Made by a program: the position numbers and the translations under genes. Source: an uncultured Lachnospiraceae bacterium (GTDB lineage: Bacteria; Bacillota; Clostridia; Lachnospirales; Lachnospiraceae). Taken from it: a DNA stretch of 64,000 nucleotides. A model generated the notes under the pieces. The model made no database searches and was not told the origin of the DNA. It saw only the letters and a program-made list of their open reading frames with translations. The DNA is taken from positions 1 through 64,000 of the forward strand of contig CAKRHP010000004.1 of the NCBI GenBank assembly GCA_934339135.1, read 5' to 3'. Positions 45,301 through 54,414 of the stretch are shown here, piece after piece. How positions within the stretch are numbered: position 1 is the first letter of the stretch; each line of letters begins with the position of its first letter.

Positions 45301-45351
45301 TCTTTTAATTTTTTTGATCGTCTCTAGCATTCCGCTCACTGCAGCCTCCAT
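42304..45351 (-). CDS. Three-part glycosyltransferase: two GT2 domains and a WsaF-like domain
   Basis: About 1015 residues. First GT2 domain about 60-290 (SVVVPLYNTQEKYL, LCDHDDILMP), second about 325-545 (SIIIPMKDKWELTRQCIDS, FLNNDIEIISPDW), then from about 650 a GT-B fold region beginning RLNLLVPSLNVEHVFGGIA, like rhamnosyltransferase WsaF. It probably adds several sugars of a repeating unit in the cytoplasm before export by the ABC transporter encoded directly upstream. The start is uncertain: ATG at 45351 has no binding site, a GTG at 45339 has GGAGG at 5 bp, and ATG at 45330 is also possible. Confidence 0.88.
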   Translation of the reverse strand: MEAAVSGMLETIKKIKRKIPFIQIPCEFISIYRNYGKDQAYDYAMQFRPRAVKKMVLEPMEEDILFSVVVPLYNTQEKYLRDMMESVCDQVYGNWELCLVDASNDAKAEIEKICREYAGKDQRIRYIPVLENEGISRNTDYGIQQAKGSYIVLCDHDDILMPKALYMIADAIHTTNAPVYYTDEDHLNARGKHTMPLYKPDWSRDLLYSQMYTCHAFCFSKEIYEKAGGFRTEMDGAQDYDLMLRFSELTEDIRHIPFVLYSWRVCETSTAGNAEAKPYAHTAGLRALNSHLERRYGKGAYAQETEYPFVYRTRFPLPEKTPMVSIIIPMKDKWELTRQCIDSIRQKSTYSDYEIIILDNRSEEKETFQWFEDVQKKYKNVSVYKADFAFNWSHLNNYGMTFAKGDVYIFLNNDIEIISPDWMEILAENAVREDVGVVGPLLLYEDNTIQHAGIIVGMGGWADHVYKGMKVVHTGTPYISPLVSRNVTAVTGACMAVSRKTIERIGQFDEQFIICGSDVELCIRAYANGLNNLYTPYARLYHLESKSRDSYIPEIDFRMSYNCYTPFREMGDPYYNINLDRNRLVPRESRESMDYQKIKGQLKRNRLTASAYEKLRSAVKNVQPATYRIAETQPVQPRKLAGYTGKRLNLLVPSLNVEHVFGGIATALKFYKQLGDVLEIDLRVILMDAELKQDAMVDMAGFEVVSADKDVTNIPRQIVSFANRAGRTIPVGPQDIFMATGWWTAYTIFPVIRWQSETYGNPVQKLVYFIQDYEPGFYSWSSRYLMADSTYRSKTPVIAIFNSRLLYDFFVQNNYKFYREYYFEPVLNDALKKELEEKKDTCQRKKQILLYGRPGTERNAFELIVASLNKWCEKYPQSKEWEILSAGEKFDDISLQNGRKIHAVGKMSLEEYAQTMLESRIGISLMVSPHPSYPPLEMSTFGMKVITNCYSNKNLADFNDNIVSLEDCSADSVADALAALCEDGGMVNEPVMEGDYFNGENDWEQIMQSIRKELL

Positions 45352-45362
45352 TCCTGCACTTC

Positions 45363-46592
45363 TTAGTGCTTTTCTTCCGTCAACAGGTTCCACTCATGCT
45401 CCAGATATATCATACCCTCCGAAAAATATTTATTTGCTACGGAAAAGCTTTCACAGCCGTTTTTGTAATCTAAATTGACAATTCCATTGCTATTATATAT
45501 TCCTACATCGATCACATAATCTCCACTCATCAGCATAAGCTTCGGAATCCGATACTGTACCACATAACGCCCCCGTCCCTGTGGCAGATCATGTCGGTCA
45601 AGATTTGTATTGGGACCAAATACATAAATAGAACGATCACTGCTATAAATTGCCACACCCAGCTGCAGATCCTTCATCTTATCATCATAAATATCATAGG
45701 TTACTTCTACCTCAAATGGTTCAAAGGACTGAAACAGCCTCTTATTGATCCGTACGCGGCAGATAGAGGCAAGACATGCTTCATCTTTCGGCATTCGAAA
45801 CGGTGCCGGTTCACACTCGGAACCTTCCGTTTCTATCGCAGTCTCTCCGTATTTCATATAATTGTCATACAGATCCACAATCTTACTCGCTTCTCCATCG
45901 CTGACCAGTTCCCCATTCCTGATCCAGATTCCTCTTGTACAGAAACGTTTAATCTGCTCAATGGAATGTGTTACGAATAATATCGTCGTTCCTTTATCCC
46001 GAAGCTCTGTCATTTTATCAATACATTTCACCTGAAATCTTGTATCTCCCACGGACAATGCCTCATCAACAATCAAAATATCCGGCTCCACATTGATCGA
46101 TACAGCAAATGCCAGACGGGCAAACATTCCGCTGGAATATGATTTTACCGGTTGATTGATAAAATCACCAATATCTGCAAATTCAATGATCGCCGGAACA
46201 CGTTTTTTCATTTCCTCCTCATTATATCCCATCATTGTACCATTCAGATATACGTTTTCCAATCCTGTATATTCCGGATTAAAGCCTGCACCCAGCTCCA
46301 GCAGTGCTGCAATCTTTCCATTTGCTTTGAGATATCCTGATGTGGGCGACACAATCCCAGTGATCAATTTCAATAGGGTTGATTTTCCGGAGCCATTGGT
46401 GCCCACAATTCCGACAGATTCCCCTTTTTTGATATCCAGGTTGATATTTTTCAATGCATAATGATCTTTGGAATACTTCTTTTTGTGAAAGTGAAAGGTT
46501 TCCTTGATCCGGTCAATATTCCTATCATACAAATGATACACCTTTGTCAGATCTTTTATCTGTATTGAACCAATTTCCTGATTTGTATCCAT
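45363..46592 (-). CDS. Polysaccharide ABC exporter ATPase with Wzt C-terminal domain
   Basis: 409 residues. The ATPase part (about 1-255) has Walker A GTNGSGKST near 65-73, signature SYSSGMFARLAFA, Walker B ILIVDEALSVGD. The C-terminal part (about 265-409) is an immunoglobulin-like Wzt-type domain that in O-antigen systems recognises the end of the finished glycan. With the permease gene just upstream (35 bp) it forms a Wzm/Wzt (TagGH-like) exporter of a lipid-linked polymer. Start with GGGGAAAGAG before ATG. Confidence 0.93.
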   Translation of the reverse strand: MDTNQEIGSIQIKDLTKVYHLYDRNIDRIKETFHFHKKKYSKDHYALKNINLDIKKGESVGIVGTNGSGKSTLLKLITGIVSPTSGYLKANGKIAALLELGAGFNPEYTGLENVYLNGTMMGYNEEEMKKRVPAIIEFADIGDFINQPVKSYSSGMFARLAFAVSINVEPDILIVDEALSVGDTRFQVKCIDKMTELRDKGTTILFVTHSIEQIKRFCTRGIWIRNGELVSDGEASKIVDLYDNYMKYGETAIETEGSECEPAPFRMPKDEACLASICRVRINKRLFQSFEPFEVEVTYDIYDDKMKDLQLGVAIYSSDRSIYVFGPNTNLDRHDLPQGRGRYVVQYRIPKLMLMSGDYVIDVGIYNSNGIVNLDYKNGCESFSVANKYFSEGMIYLEHEWNLLTEEKH

Positions 46593-46627
46593 CTCTTTCC
46601 CCTTTTCCCTCCGACAACAACATATTT

Positions 46628-47455
46628 CTACAAAACATCAGCAAAATGCGGGCGCAGCTTCTGAAACACATGGGATCCCATCACAAACAGCAATATGGTC
46701 AATCCCCAAAAATATGCCGTCCATACCGGCTGCTGCCAAAACCATTTTTCCGCAAACATGGCATCCCTGCAAACTTGTACCACATAAAAAATCGGGTTAA
46801 ACTTCATCACCTGAACAAGCCACGGATACGCATCCTCGATCATACCAATATTCCACATAATAGGCGTCAGCCACATCAATATCTGCAGGATAACGGATAA
46901 CAGATGGCCCAGATCCCTGACAAATACTACAAGAGCTGAAGTAAAATAAGACAATGCCCATGTAAGAGCAAATGTACAGATCATACAATAGAGAAGCTGC
47001 AATGTATGGATGGTTGGATAATATCCATTTGCAGCAAAAATCACCAGCATGAACAGTGAAAAAAATAAATTCACAAAAAACGCAGATAACACCTTGATCC
47101 CGGGAAGAATTTCAATATCAAATACCACCTTTTTTACCAAAAAGCTATACCCGATCAGGCTGTTTGTTCCTCCATTCCATGCATCCGAAAAAAAGAACCA
47201 TGGCACCAGCCCTGCTGTCAGCCATAAAACAAATGGATAATTTCCGATTGCAGGTGTACGAAACCCCACCTGAAAGACAAACCAATATAACAGAATCGTT
47301 GTAATCGGCTGCACAAATGCCCAGACAATCCCCAAATAAGAGCCTGCATACTTCGTTCGAAAATCATTTTTGGCCAATTTCAGGATCATATGCCTGTTTT
47401 TGAAATTTTTATCGATCATCCCAAATGCTGCAGGCATTTGCTTATTTTGCTCCAT
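46628..47455 (-). CDS. Polysaccharide ABC exporter permease (Wzm/TagG type)
   Basis: 275 residues, six membrane spans of the ABC-2 type. The N-terminal amphipathic part contains KLAKNDFRTKYAGSYLGIVW, the signature of O-antigen/teichoic acid permeases; the C-terminal FWGLTILLFVMGSHVFQKLRP matches as well. It moves the completed polymer across the membrane with the ATPase downstream. AGGAG precedes the ATG at 9 bp. Confidence 0.94.
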   Translation of the reverse strand: MEQNKQMPAAFGMIDKNFKNRHMILKLAKNDFRTKYAGSYLGIVWAFVQPITTILLYWFVFQVGFRTPAIGNYPFVLWLTAGLVPWFFFSDAWNGGTNSLIGYSFLVKKVVFDIEILPGIKVLSAFFVNLFFSLFMLVIFAANGYYPTIHTLQLLYCMICTFALTWALSYFTSALVVFVRDLGHLLSVILQILMWLTPIMWNIGMIEDAYPWLVQVMKFNPIFYVVQVCRDAMFAEKWFWQQPVWTAYFWGLTILLFVMGSHVFQKLRPHFADVL

Positions 47456-47503
47456 TTTTGAAAACTCCTATCTATCTTATAAACTTTATGTTCGCATTCC
47501 ATT

Positions 47504-49654
47504 TTACAAAAATGCAGTCATCATGATTCCGGCGAACACCATGGAAATTCCAAACGCGCCTGCATCGATCCAATGCTTGATCTTTGACGGCTGCGGTACC
47601 ACAAGAAAGCGTATTCTCGAAAGAACAATCATCAATGGGAAAAGGATCGGCATCAAATACCGTCCACTGCAACCATTCACTGTATAATTTCCAACCGGTG
47701 TAAATGTGATATACAAAGCAGTTGCCACACACCAGACGGTAATAAACGCCAATGGAAGCACAAAAACCTTTACCAGACAATTGATTTTTTTGTTTTCTTC
47801 CCGGTTCCTGTCCAAAAATGCTACGATCACTGTCCAGATAAGGACAAAGCTGCCAAGCCATTCCTTACGTGGAATATATGCCGTATCCACCAGATCCATT
47901 TTTATGCTGTTGAATGACAGATACTCTTTCAAAAAATTAAAAATCACAAGACAATAATTTTTAAAATGAGATGTGATATATTGAATCTGTCCCGGTACGC
48001 TTACCTCCGTTCCCCCTCGCATGTCTCCATCGCCGAGAAAACCTCCAAATATTAGAATGATAAATCCAACAGCAGCAAGGCAGACCATCGTTATAAAAAA
48101 ACCATAATAACATTTTTTAAACCGATCCGTCTTAAACTTTGTCTTTGGCAGAAAAGCTGCCAAACCCAGAAGAGGTACATACACCGGTTTCGCCACACAT
48201 CCGATCAAAAAGGATACAAAAATAATTATAATATCCTTCACCCGTATGGTACGTTCTTTGTTTTGATATTCTCCTAAGAGATATGCCATGGAATAGGCAA
48301 TGAACGCTATCGGCCAATAATCATAATTATAATTGGAAACTTCAAACAAACAAATTGGCGCAAGGGAACATGCCGCCATAACCAGCTTTCCTGACTTTAA
48401 ATGACGCATGCCCAGATAAAACATAATAAAGTAAAACCACGCACTTGCCATGCGCCCCAATATGACATACCCCTCGACAGGAAGTCCCAATCCCCTTCCC
48501 ACAAACATGGCAATAGACATTGGAAGATACACCACAGATGCCGGTCTGATCTGATATCCGGTATCAACCGACGCACTTGCTATGGTCTTGTCATTTAGAA
48601 TTGTTGACAAACCGCCTCTGTCTGTCACTGCCGCATTTTTTAATTGTGGACTGAAACAACTCTGATAATATGCCTGCTCACTCAGGGAAATCTGACTGGA
48701 TTCCGGATGAGATAATGCTGCGACCGTTTGGAAATGAATCTGATCATCCCATGATACGTTCAAATGTAACGGCAAAATCGCAGCCAAAACGGTTCCCATC
48801 ACTAGCGTACAGACTAAATAAACCGTTTCAAAATGCAGTTTTTTTCTTATACCATAAAACAACAGGACTCCCCCTGCCAAACCTATCATACTGCCAAAAA
48901 GAATGTTTCCTGTGGTAACACTCCACGCATTACCAAGGCACGGCTTCCTTAAAAGCATCCATATTACATTGCCAAGCAAAATCCCCAGGAGCAGTAAGAC
49001 ACCATTCCTAAGATATTCTTTTTGTCCCGCCTTAAATGCTTTCCAAAGATTACAGCATTTATCCATAAACTTATTTATGAAGTTCTCTATAACCGCCAAT
49101 CTCGCTGCACATCCCAAAACCACCATCAAAACCAGCCACATAACAAAAAGAATGCGAACATATCGGCCATATACTCCATCATCACGTACATAAATACATT
49201 CTGACGTTGCGGATGCCAGATCAAAACTGCCCTCAATCGAGATCCATACCTGATCAGCTGCAAGGTTTTCATTTAATACGGTACAATATGCATCTGCTGC
49301 AGGAATCGTCGTATTGATCTCTTTTACCAATGCCCCTCCATAATAATAGGACATCTTAACCGGCAGATCGACTCCCACCGGACTGTTAAAATACACAGAA
49401 ACAGAACGTGTTGTCTGCTCCGGCACGGAATATTTCAGGACATGCTCCTGCCCATCCACTGGTGTATATGTCGTTCCCTCTACATTGTACCCCGCCGTCT
49501 CATCTAAATTCATGTATTGAGCTACCGCTGTATTCTGATACATTTGCAACGAACGATATTCAAAAAAACATATGATACTGAATAATACCAATAGGATGAC
49601 TGCATTTCTCATCCAATGTATTTTTTTATTCTCCATGTTTTTTTTATTTTTCAT
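47504..49654 (-). CDS. DUF2142 membrane protein, copy 1
   Basis: 716 residues from the ATG at 49652-49654, with GAGG at 6 bp; an ATG four codons earlier is possible. One N-terminal span, an external beta domain (about 40-160), a second span, then ten or more spans with the DUF2142 motif VSWDDQIHFQTVAALSH near 305 and RYLMPILFPLMIVLSR near the end. DUF2142 proteins occur in rhamnan and teichoic-type loci and look like GT-C transferases that use lipid-linked sugars outside the cell; function is inferred. It is a tandem paralogue of the next gene upstream. Confidence 0.85.
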   Translation of the reverse strand: MKNKKNMENKKIHWMRNAVILLVLFSIICFFEYRSLQMYQNTAVAQYMNLDETAGYNVEGTTYTPVDGQEHVLKYSVPEQTTRSVSVYFNSPVGVDLPVKMSYYYGGALVKEINTTIPAADAYCTVLNENLAADQVWISIEGSFDLASATSECIYVRDDGVYGRYVRILFVMWLVLMVVLGCAARLAVIENFINKFMDKCCNLWKAFKAGQKEYLRNGVLLLLGILLGNVIWMLLRKPCLGNAWSVTTGNILFGSMIGLAGGVLLFYGIRKKLHFETVYLVCTLVMGTVLAAILPLHLNVSWDDQIHFQTVAALSHPESSQISLSEQAYYQSCFSPQLKNAAVTDRGGLSTILNDKTIASASVDTGYQIRPASVVYLPMSIAMFVGRGLGLPVEGYVILGRMASAWFYFIMFYLGMRHLKSGKLVMAACSLAPICLFEVSNYNYDYWPIAFIAYSMAYLLGEYQNKERTIRVKDIIIIFVSFLIGCVAKPVYVPLLGLAAFLPKTKFKTDRFKKCYYGFFITMVCLAAVGFIILIFGGFLGDGDMRGGTEVSVPGQIQYITSHFKNYCLVIFNFLKEYLSFNSIKMDLVDTAYIPRKEWLGSFVLIWTVIVAFLDRNREENKKINCLVKVFVLPLAFITVWCVATALYITFTPVGNYTVNGCSGRYLMPILFPLMIVLSRIRFLVVPQPSKIKHWIDAGAFGISMVFAGIMMTAFL

Positions 49655-49735
49655 TTCCAACCTCATTTTCTATTTCAATACAATACAACAATTTTGATTA
49701 TAATACATATACCGTGTATTTGCAAACACGCAGCA

Positions 49736-51892
49736 TCAGTACCAGAATAAGCAATTAACCCAGATTGCCGAAGTTACGACAAATGTCATAGCCAGCAGAA
49801 AAATCGCATGAACTCCTGCTTCTCCCAGCTTTTGTTTCACTCTTGTCTTTCCCTGATATCTGGTAAGAATAAACAAAGTCGGAAATAAAACAGGAACCAT
49901 GTATCTGCCCTGACATCCACTAACAGTATCCAACCCCACCGCTGTATACACTATATACATAGAAAATGCACAGACAAAGCCAATGGCCACATATAATAAA
50001 ACAGCACACACCTTTGTCCACCACGGAAACTTTACATCCTTTTCCTCCCGGCTCATGCAGGCTCCGGCAATGATCAGGAGAAGAACCACGTTGGAAGGGA
50101 TCACACCATAACTCATATATCCTTTCACCGTGAGGAACTCTTTCCCTTCCTTGAGTGGATTTAAATAATCCTTTAAAAAATTAAATATTACCACTAAGGT
50201 CTGAACTGGCTGACTCTTCACCAATGCCATCTGCGCTGTCGCATCAACCTCTGCACCACCACGGCTGTCTCCTGTTCCCATTCCGCGGCCTGCGTAATTG
50301 ATCAGATACATGATCACAAACGGAAGGATTGCCGCACACAATATCATGCCCCGGTAAATCCAGCATTCTTTTTTATTTTTAAACTTCTTTTCCGGCATAA
50401 AGAATGCAACCAGCGTTAATGGGAAATAAACCGATTTGATCAAAATAGCAAAAAACATGGCAACACTGATCAAAAATCCTGTTTTTAGTTCCATCTTTTT
50501 TTCCGGCTGCTGCCATTCCCCCAGAAAAATACTCAGACCATAAACAGACCATGCATATAACCATGGATCATAGGAATAATTGGCAGCTGCAAATAATACG
50601 GTCGGCAGCATCGTGATCAAGAAAACGACCATTTTCCCTGAACGAAGTCTTTTCATGGAAAGATATGCCAAAACTGCTACAAACAAAAGATTCATCCATC
50701 TGCCCACAGCCAATATCATCGGATAAGAAAGACCGATTCCCTTTGCCACGATCAAACCGATGACTGACGGAATATATGCCGGCGCAATATTTATCGTTGG
50801 AGAACCAACCAGAGAATCTGTATAGTATCCGGATCTCAGTAATTCATTTAATAATGCCGTATATTTTTTTTGCGTTTCCCGGTCATACCCCCCCATGTGC
50901 TGTGCAAGCGTAGGATAATCAATTACAATCGTAGAATCTGCAACCGAAAAATTATGATCGAATTTGTGTACAAGATTGGACGCACAGCTAAAATGTATCT
51001 CGTCATCCATTGACAACCCTACATTAGGCGGCTCCAAAAAAGATATCATGCTTCCCACCAAAACAATAACAAGGGCAGCAAATAGCTCAAATTGTCCACG
51101 ATGATATCTCCAATAACTCCATATCACATACAGCAATAGTCCGATCAACAAACTAAACACAGCTGTTTTCCAGGAAAACCTTATCTGAAAGCACACTAAT
51201 CCCAAATAAAACAATAATTCGCAAACTGCAATACATCCGGCGGCAATTGCAGCCCGTTTCAAATATTTTTTTCTTTCCGAAATGATTCTGCCCCCCCACT
51301 GCAACACCTGATCATTCCAGCGATACTGCCATTCTCTGATGCGTTTTACGGAGATCAGAATAAAAGAAAAAATCCCCCATAAAGGAAGGGTAACAAGAAA
51401 AATCATCGGCTTATGAGGTCCGGTATATCCGTTATCTGCAGCATAATAAACTTTCTGTAGCACAAAATCCTTTTCCACTTTGATCAGATAACTCCCATAT
51501 TTTTCCCGACGCGTATTAATTTTTGCATATGGATTCCCCTTTTGCCAGATTCCCTCCGCCGGATCATCCAAAACATTTCCCTGCTCATCCGTATAAAAAA
51601 TCCATACTTTGGTATCTTCTGACGCATTTTGCCCAAAATATATCAACATCTGATCCGACGATCTCACATTAGAAATCTGTACATAACTGTTCACATCCCC
51701 TGTGTATCGAAAAGAATTTTCTTCCACCTCATATCCGGAGGAATTTACCACCAGCATATTCGATTCATAGGATAACACCGTCGTATCATATCCGGATAAA
51801 TTCTGTGCATGAATAACTATCGCAGCAAACACACAGAATATAACCATCCACTCTATCCATGCACTCCATTTCTTTCGTTTGATCGATCTCAT
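49736..51892 (-). CDS. DUF2142 membrane protein, copy 2
   Basis: 718 residues, same layout as the downstream copy: N-terminal span, external beta domain, then a polytopic core with LSMDDEIHFSCASNLVHKF near 300, a long external loop, and RYMVPVLFPTLFILTRY near the end. The shared Asp-Asp-Glu/Gln-Ile-His-Phe motif probably binds the donor phosphate and metal, as in GT-C enzymes. The two copies are clearly related but diverged over their whole length, consistent with different acceptor or donor sugars. The ATG is preceded by AAAGGA at a rather long distance. Confidence 0.85.
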   Translation of the reverse strand: MRSIKRKKWSAWIEWMVIFCVFAAIVIHAQNLSGYDTTVLSYESNMLVVNSSGYEVEENSFRYTGDVNSYVQISNVRSSDQMLIYFGQNASEDTKVWIFYTDEQGNVLDDPAEGIWQKGNPYAKINTRREKYGSYLIKVEKDFVLQKVYYAADNGYTGPHKPMIFLVTLPLWGIFSFILISVKRIREWQYRWNDQVLQWGGRIISERKKYLKRAAIAAGCIAVCELLFYLGLVCFQIRFSWKTAVFSLLIGLLLYVIWSYWRYHRGQFELFAALVIVLVGSMISFLEPPNVGLSMDDEIHFSCASNLVHKFDHNFSVADSTIVIDYPTLAQHMGGYDRETQKKYTALLNELLRSGYYTDSLVGSPTINIAPAYIPSVIGLIVAKGIGLSYPMILAVGRWMNLLFVAVLAYLSMKRLRSGKMVVFLITMLPTVLFAAANYSYDPWLYAWSVYGLSIFLGEWQQPEKKMELKTGFLISVAMFFAILIKSVYFPLTLVAFFMPEKKFKNKKECWIYRGMILCAAILPFVIMYLINYAGRGMGTGDSRGGAEVDATAQMALVKSQPVQTLVVIFNFLKDYLNPLKEGKEFLTVKGYMSYGVIPSNVVLLLIIAGACMSREEKDVKFPWWTKVCAVLLYVAIGFVCAFSMYIVYTAVGLDTVSGCQGRYMVPVLFPTLFILTRYQGKTRVKQKLGEAGVHAIFLLAMTFVVTSAIWVNCLFWY

Positions 51893-51936
51893 TTTTCTTT
51901 TTATTTCCTTTCATTGACTACTTTATAATAGTTCAT

Positions 51937-52887
51937 CTAATCCTTAAAAATCTCTTTTAACCATTCCTCTGCATTAAGCACACGTCTGTCGTTCTGCTGA
52001 TAAGACTGTCTGATAAACGTCTCCGGTATCTCCGGATCATCCCAGTCTATGATCATAACATTGTCGGAATAGACCGGATATCTCCGAATGTTGGCATTTG
52101 ATGTTATTACCTTCGTTTCCGTCAATAAGGCATCAAACGGTCTTGTTGTCAGTCCTTTCTGTTCCCGAAACGGAAGATCTAAAACAGCAGAAGACTGTCT
52201 CAAAATATTCACATACTCCTCATAGGATAATGGTGTCCTGTGTCCAAAAAAATCAATGGTTTTGTCGGGATGATAAAAGTATATATAAAACCGGTACTTT
52301 TCTCTGTATTTTTCATAAATTTTCCGGGCTTCCTCCAGGCGATCCGGATGCGCTGTCCCAATAATAGCAATGTCATATTTATCGACGCTGCCATGCCCCA
52401 CCCACTTATTCTGCGTCATCATCGGCATATATTGTAAAGAATATTCTTTACAATCATCAAGATTATACGAATAGACCTGATCAAAATAGGAAAAATGGGT
52501 ATGCTTAAGCAAATTAGAAATATCGTCCCAGAGATATAATATCATTTCCGCATCCGGATTTCTTTTGCGCAGTGTTTCGTAAAATTTATCCGGCATACAA
52601 TGTCCATTGATACATATTATTTTCTGATAATTCTTATTTCCCAGTTCCTGCAGATATTCTCCACAATATTTTGTCTGAAGCATATCATAATATCTATCCT
52701 TGCGACCGAGTTTTCTGTTCAAAAACATTCCAAGCTGTTTAAAAAATGATTTTTGAATCCCGTTCAAAATTGTATATAGGTATTTTTCATTGTTTATCAA
52801 TGTAACATCATACGTTTCGGACCATGCCTTCACGATTGCCTGATCATAATTCATAAACTCCGGAGCCAGAACAAGCGCATTTTCCAT
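51937..52887 (-). CDS. Glycosyltransferase-like protein (paralogue of the one at 57107)
   Basis: 316 residues from the ATG at 52885-52887 with GGGAGG at 8 bp. It shares with the protein ending at 57107 an AEMILYLWDDI segment near the middle, a later LDLPFREQKGLTTRPFDAL segment, and a TSNANI step, spaced as in a GT-B fold transferase of the CgeB/GT4-like kind. There is no signal peptide or span, so it acts in the cytoplasm, probably adding one sugar to the repeating unit. The donor cannot be read from sequence. Confidence 0.65.
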   Translation of the reverse strand: MENALVLAPEFMNYDQAIVKAWSETYDVTLINNEKYLYTILNGIQKSFFKQLGMFLNRKLGRKDRYYDMLQTKYCGEYLQELGNKNYQKIICINGHCMPDKFYETLRKRNPDAEMILYLWDDISNLLKHTHFSYFDQVYSYNLDDCKEYSLQYMPMMTQNKWVGHGSVDKYDIAIIGTAHPDRLEEARKIYEKYREKYRFYIYFYHPDKTIDFFGHRTPLSYEEYVNILRQSSAVLDLPFREQKGLTTRPFDALLTETKVITSNANIRRYPVYSDNVMIIDWDDPEIPETFIRQSYQQNDRRVLNAEEWLKEIFKD

Positions 52888-52943
52888 CACCGTAATCCTC
52901 CCTTTCCTTTTGAACAACACGCATTTTCAAAATGTATCTCATC

Positions 52944-54389
52944 CTAGATTCTGTTCAACTTTTGTTTCATTACAGAAATCCCCTCTGACGTTATCTCATG
53001 CTTAAATAGTATCGTACAAAGCAGATAAGTCACCACACCAACCGCAACCACTGCGGCCAGGCGTGGCAGCATTCCGGATATCTGCATCATAACCAGTCTG
53101 CACACTACCGCCATAACGATACACGCTGCAAACACCTTGACCATAGGTTTCAATACACCATGTATTTTATATATCTTTCTTATGTTTATTAAGTGGATCG
53201 ATAATGTGATCAATTCCGATCCAACCGTTGTCCATGCTGCTGCCACCGTTCCAAATTTCGGGATCAAAATAATGTTAAAGATAATGTTAAACAAAGCACC
53301 GACCACCGTGGCAAATAAGATACTGTTTTCCTTGCCATAGATGACAAGACAACCGGAAGCAACATAGCTGACCAGTACACTTAACGGAATCGCAATCGTA
53401 AGGACCTGCAGCAGAGGTCCTGCCGCAATATACTGCGAACCGGCGAACAATACCATCATATCGCTGCTCACCAGCCAGAGACCAAACGCACAGGGAATGC
53501 TTAAGTAAACGATTATATTAAACATTTTGGTAAATAAGAGATCGTATTGCTTTTTATCATGCTCCAAAAAATACCCCAGCCTTGCCAGACTGACATATCC
53601 CAAAGATGTCAGCACACTTGTTATAATATTGTATATTTTAACGGCAGAATGATATAAGCCAACATCCCAGTCACTGCAAAGATATCCCAGTACGGTAATA
53701 TCCGAATTCAAATATATCTGGGTGGCCACCGTCGAAGCAAACAGGATCAAGATCGGCTTAATGTAGGATATCATTTCAGATGTTAAAACAAAGCGGAATT
53801 TAACATATTTAAATGACCTTACAAAGTTTAAAACGTTTGTGCCCACCGCCGATAAAACAAGATATACCGTATACCAGTACACATCCCCTTTGTCGCGTAC
53901 AAACACAAATAAAAAGATAAGCGAAACAAATTGAACAATGATCGTTCGAACTGTCATATAAGTATATTCTTCATATATGGCAAACAACCATTCAACTCCA
54001 ATGGTCGTGAGAGGAATCTGAATACTTAATATCATCATAATTACTGTATAATGATGCCATTTTGCGCTATTGGCAAATGCTACAAAAAAAGCAATATATG
54101 CTATGATCGTCGTTAAAATATTGATAGAAAATATTTCAGAAGCAAACAAACTCATTTTTTCTCTGTCATCCCGGAACTTTGCTCCACTTCGTATTGCAAA
54201 TGTTGAAATTCCAAGACTTGCAATCAGAGAAAAATAACTAATGATCGATGTAGAAAAATTTACCTTTCCAATGGAATCAACCGATAATATTCTGGTAATA
54301 TACGGAAAGGTGATCAACGGAAACAGTAAAACCACCACCGTCTTGATCATATACACGATCAGGTTTTTTCCTAATGATTTGTTTTGCAT
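52944..54389 (-). CDS. Wzx-type oligosaccharide flippase (MATE/MVF superfamily)
   Basis: 481 residues with about 12-14 membrane spans. The start KNLIVYMIKTVVVLLFPLIT and ITRILSVDSIGKVNFSTSI is the polysaccharide-synthesis protein family (PST) pattern. It would flip undecaprenyl-linked repeat units outward. That this locus also encodes a complete Wzm/Wzt exporter is unusual: two glycans may be made, or the flippase may feed side-chain donors for the GT-C enzymes. GGGGATAGGA precedes the ATG. Confidence 0.92.
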   Translation of the reverse strand: MQNKSLGKNLIVYMIKTVVVLLFPLITFPYITRILSVDSIGKVNFSTSIISYFSLIASLGISTFAIRSGAKFRDDREKMSLFASEIFSINILTTIIAYIAFFVAFANSAKWHHYTVIMMILSIQIPLTTIGVEWLFAIYEEYTYMTVRTIIVQFVSLIFLFVFVRDKGDVYWYTVYLVLSAVGTNVLNFVRSFKYVKFRFVLTSEMISYIKPILILFASTVATQIYLNSDITVLGYLCSDWDVGLYHSAVKIYNIITSVLTSLGYVSLARLGYFLEHDKKQYDLLFTKMFNIIVYLSIPCAFGLWLVSSDMMVLFAGSQYIAAGPLLQVLTIAIPLSVLVSYVASGCLVIYGKENSILFATVVGALFNIIFNIILIPKFGTVAAAWTTVGSELITLSIHLINIRKIYKIHGVLKPMVKVFAACIVMAVVCRLVMMQISGMLPRLAAVVAVGVVTYLLCTILFKHEITSEGISVMKQKLNRI

Positions 54390-54414
54390 TTCCTATCCCC
54401 TTATCCTTTCCCGA

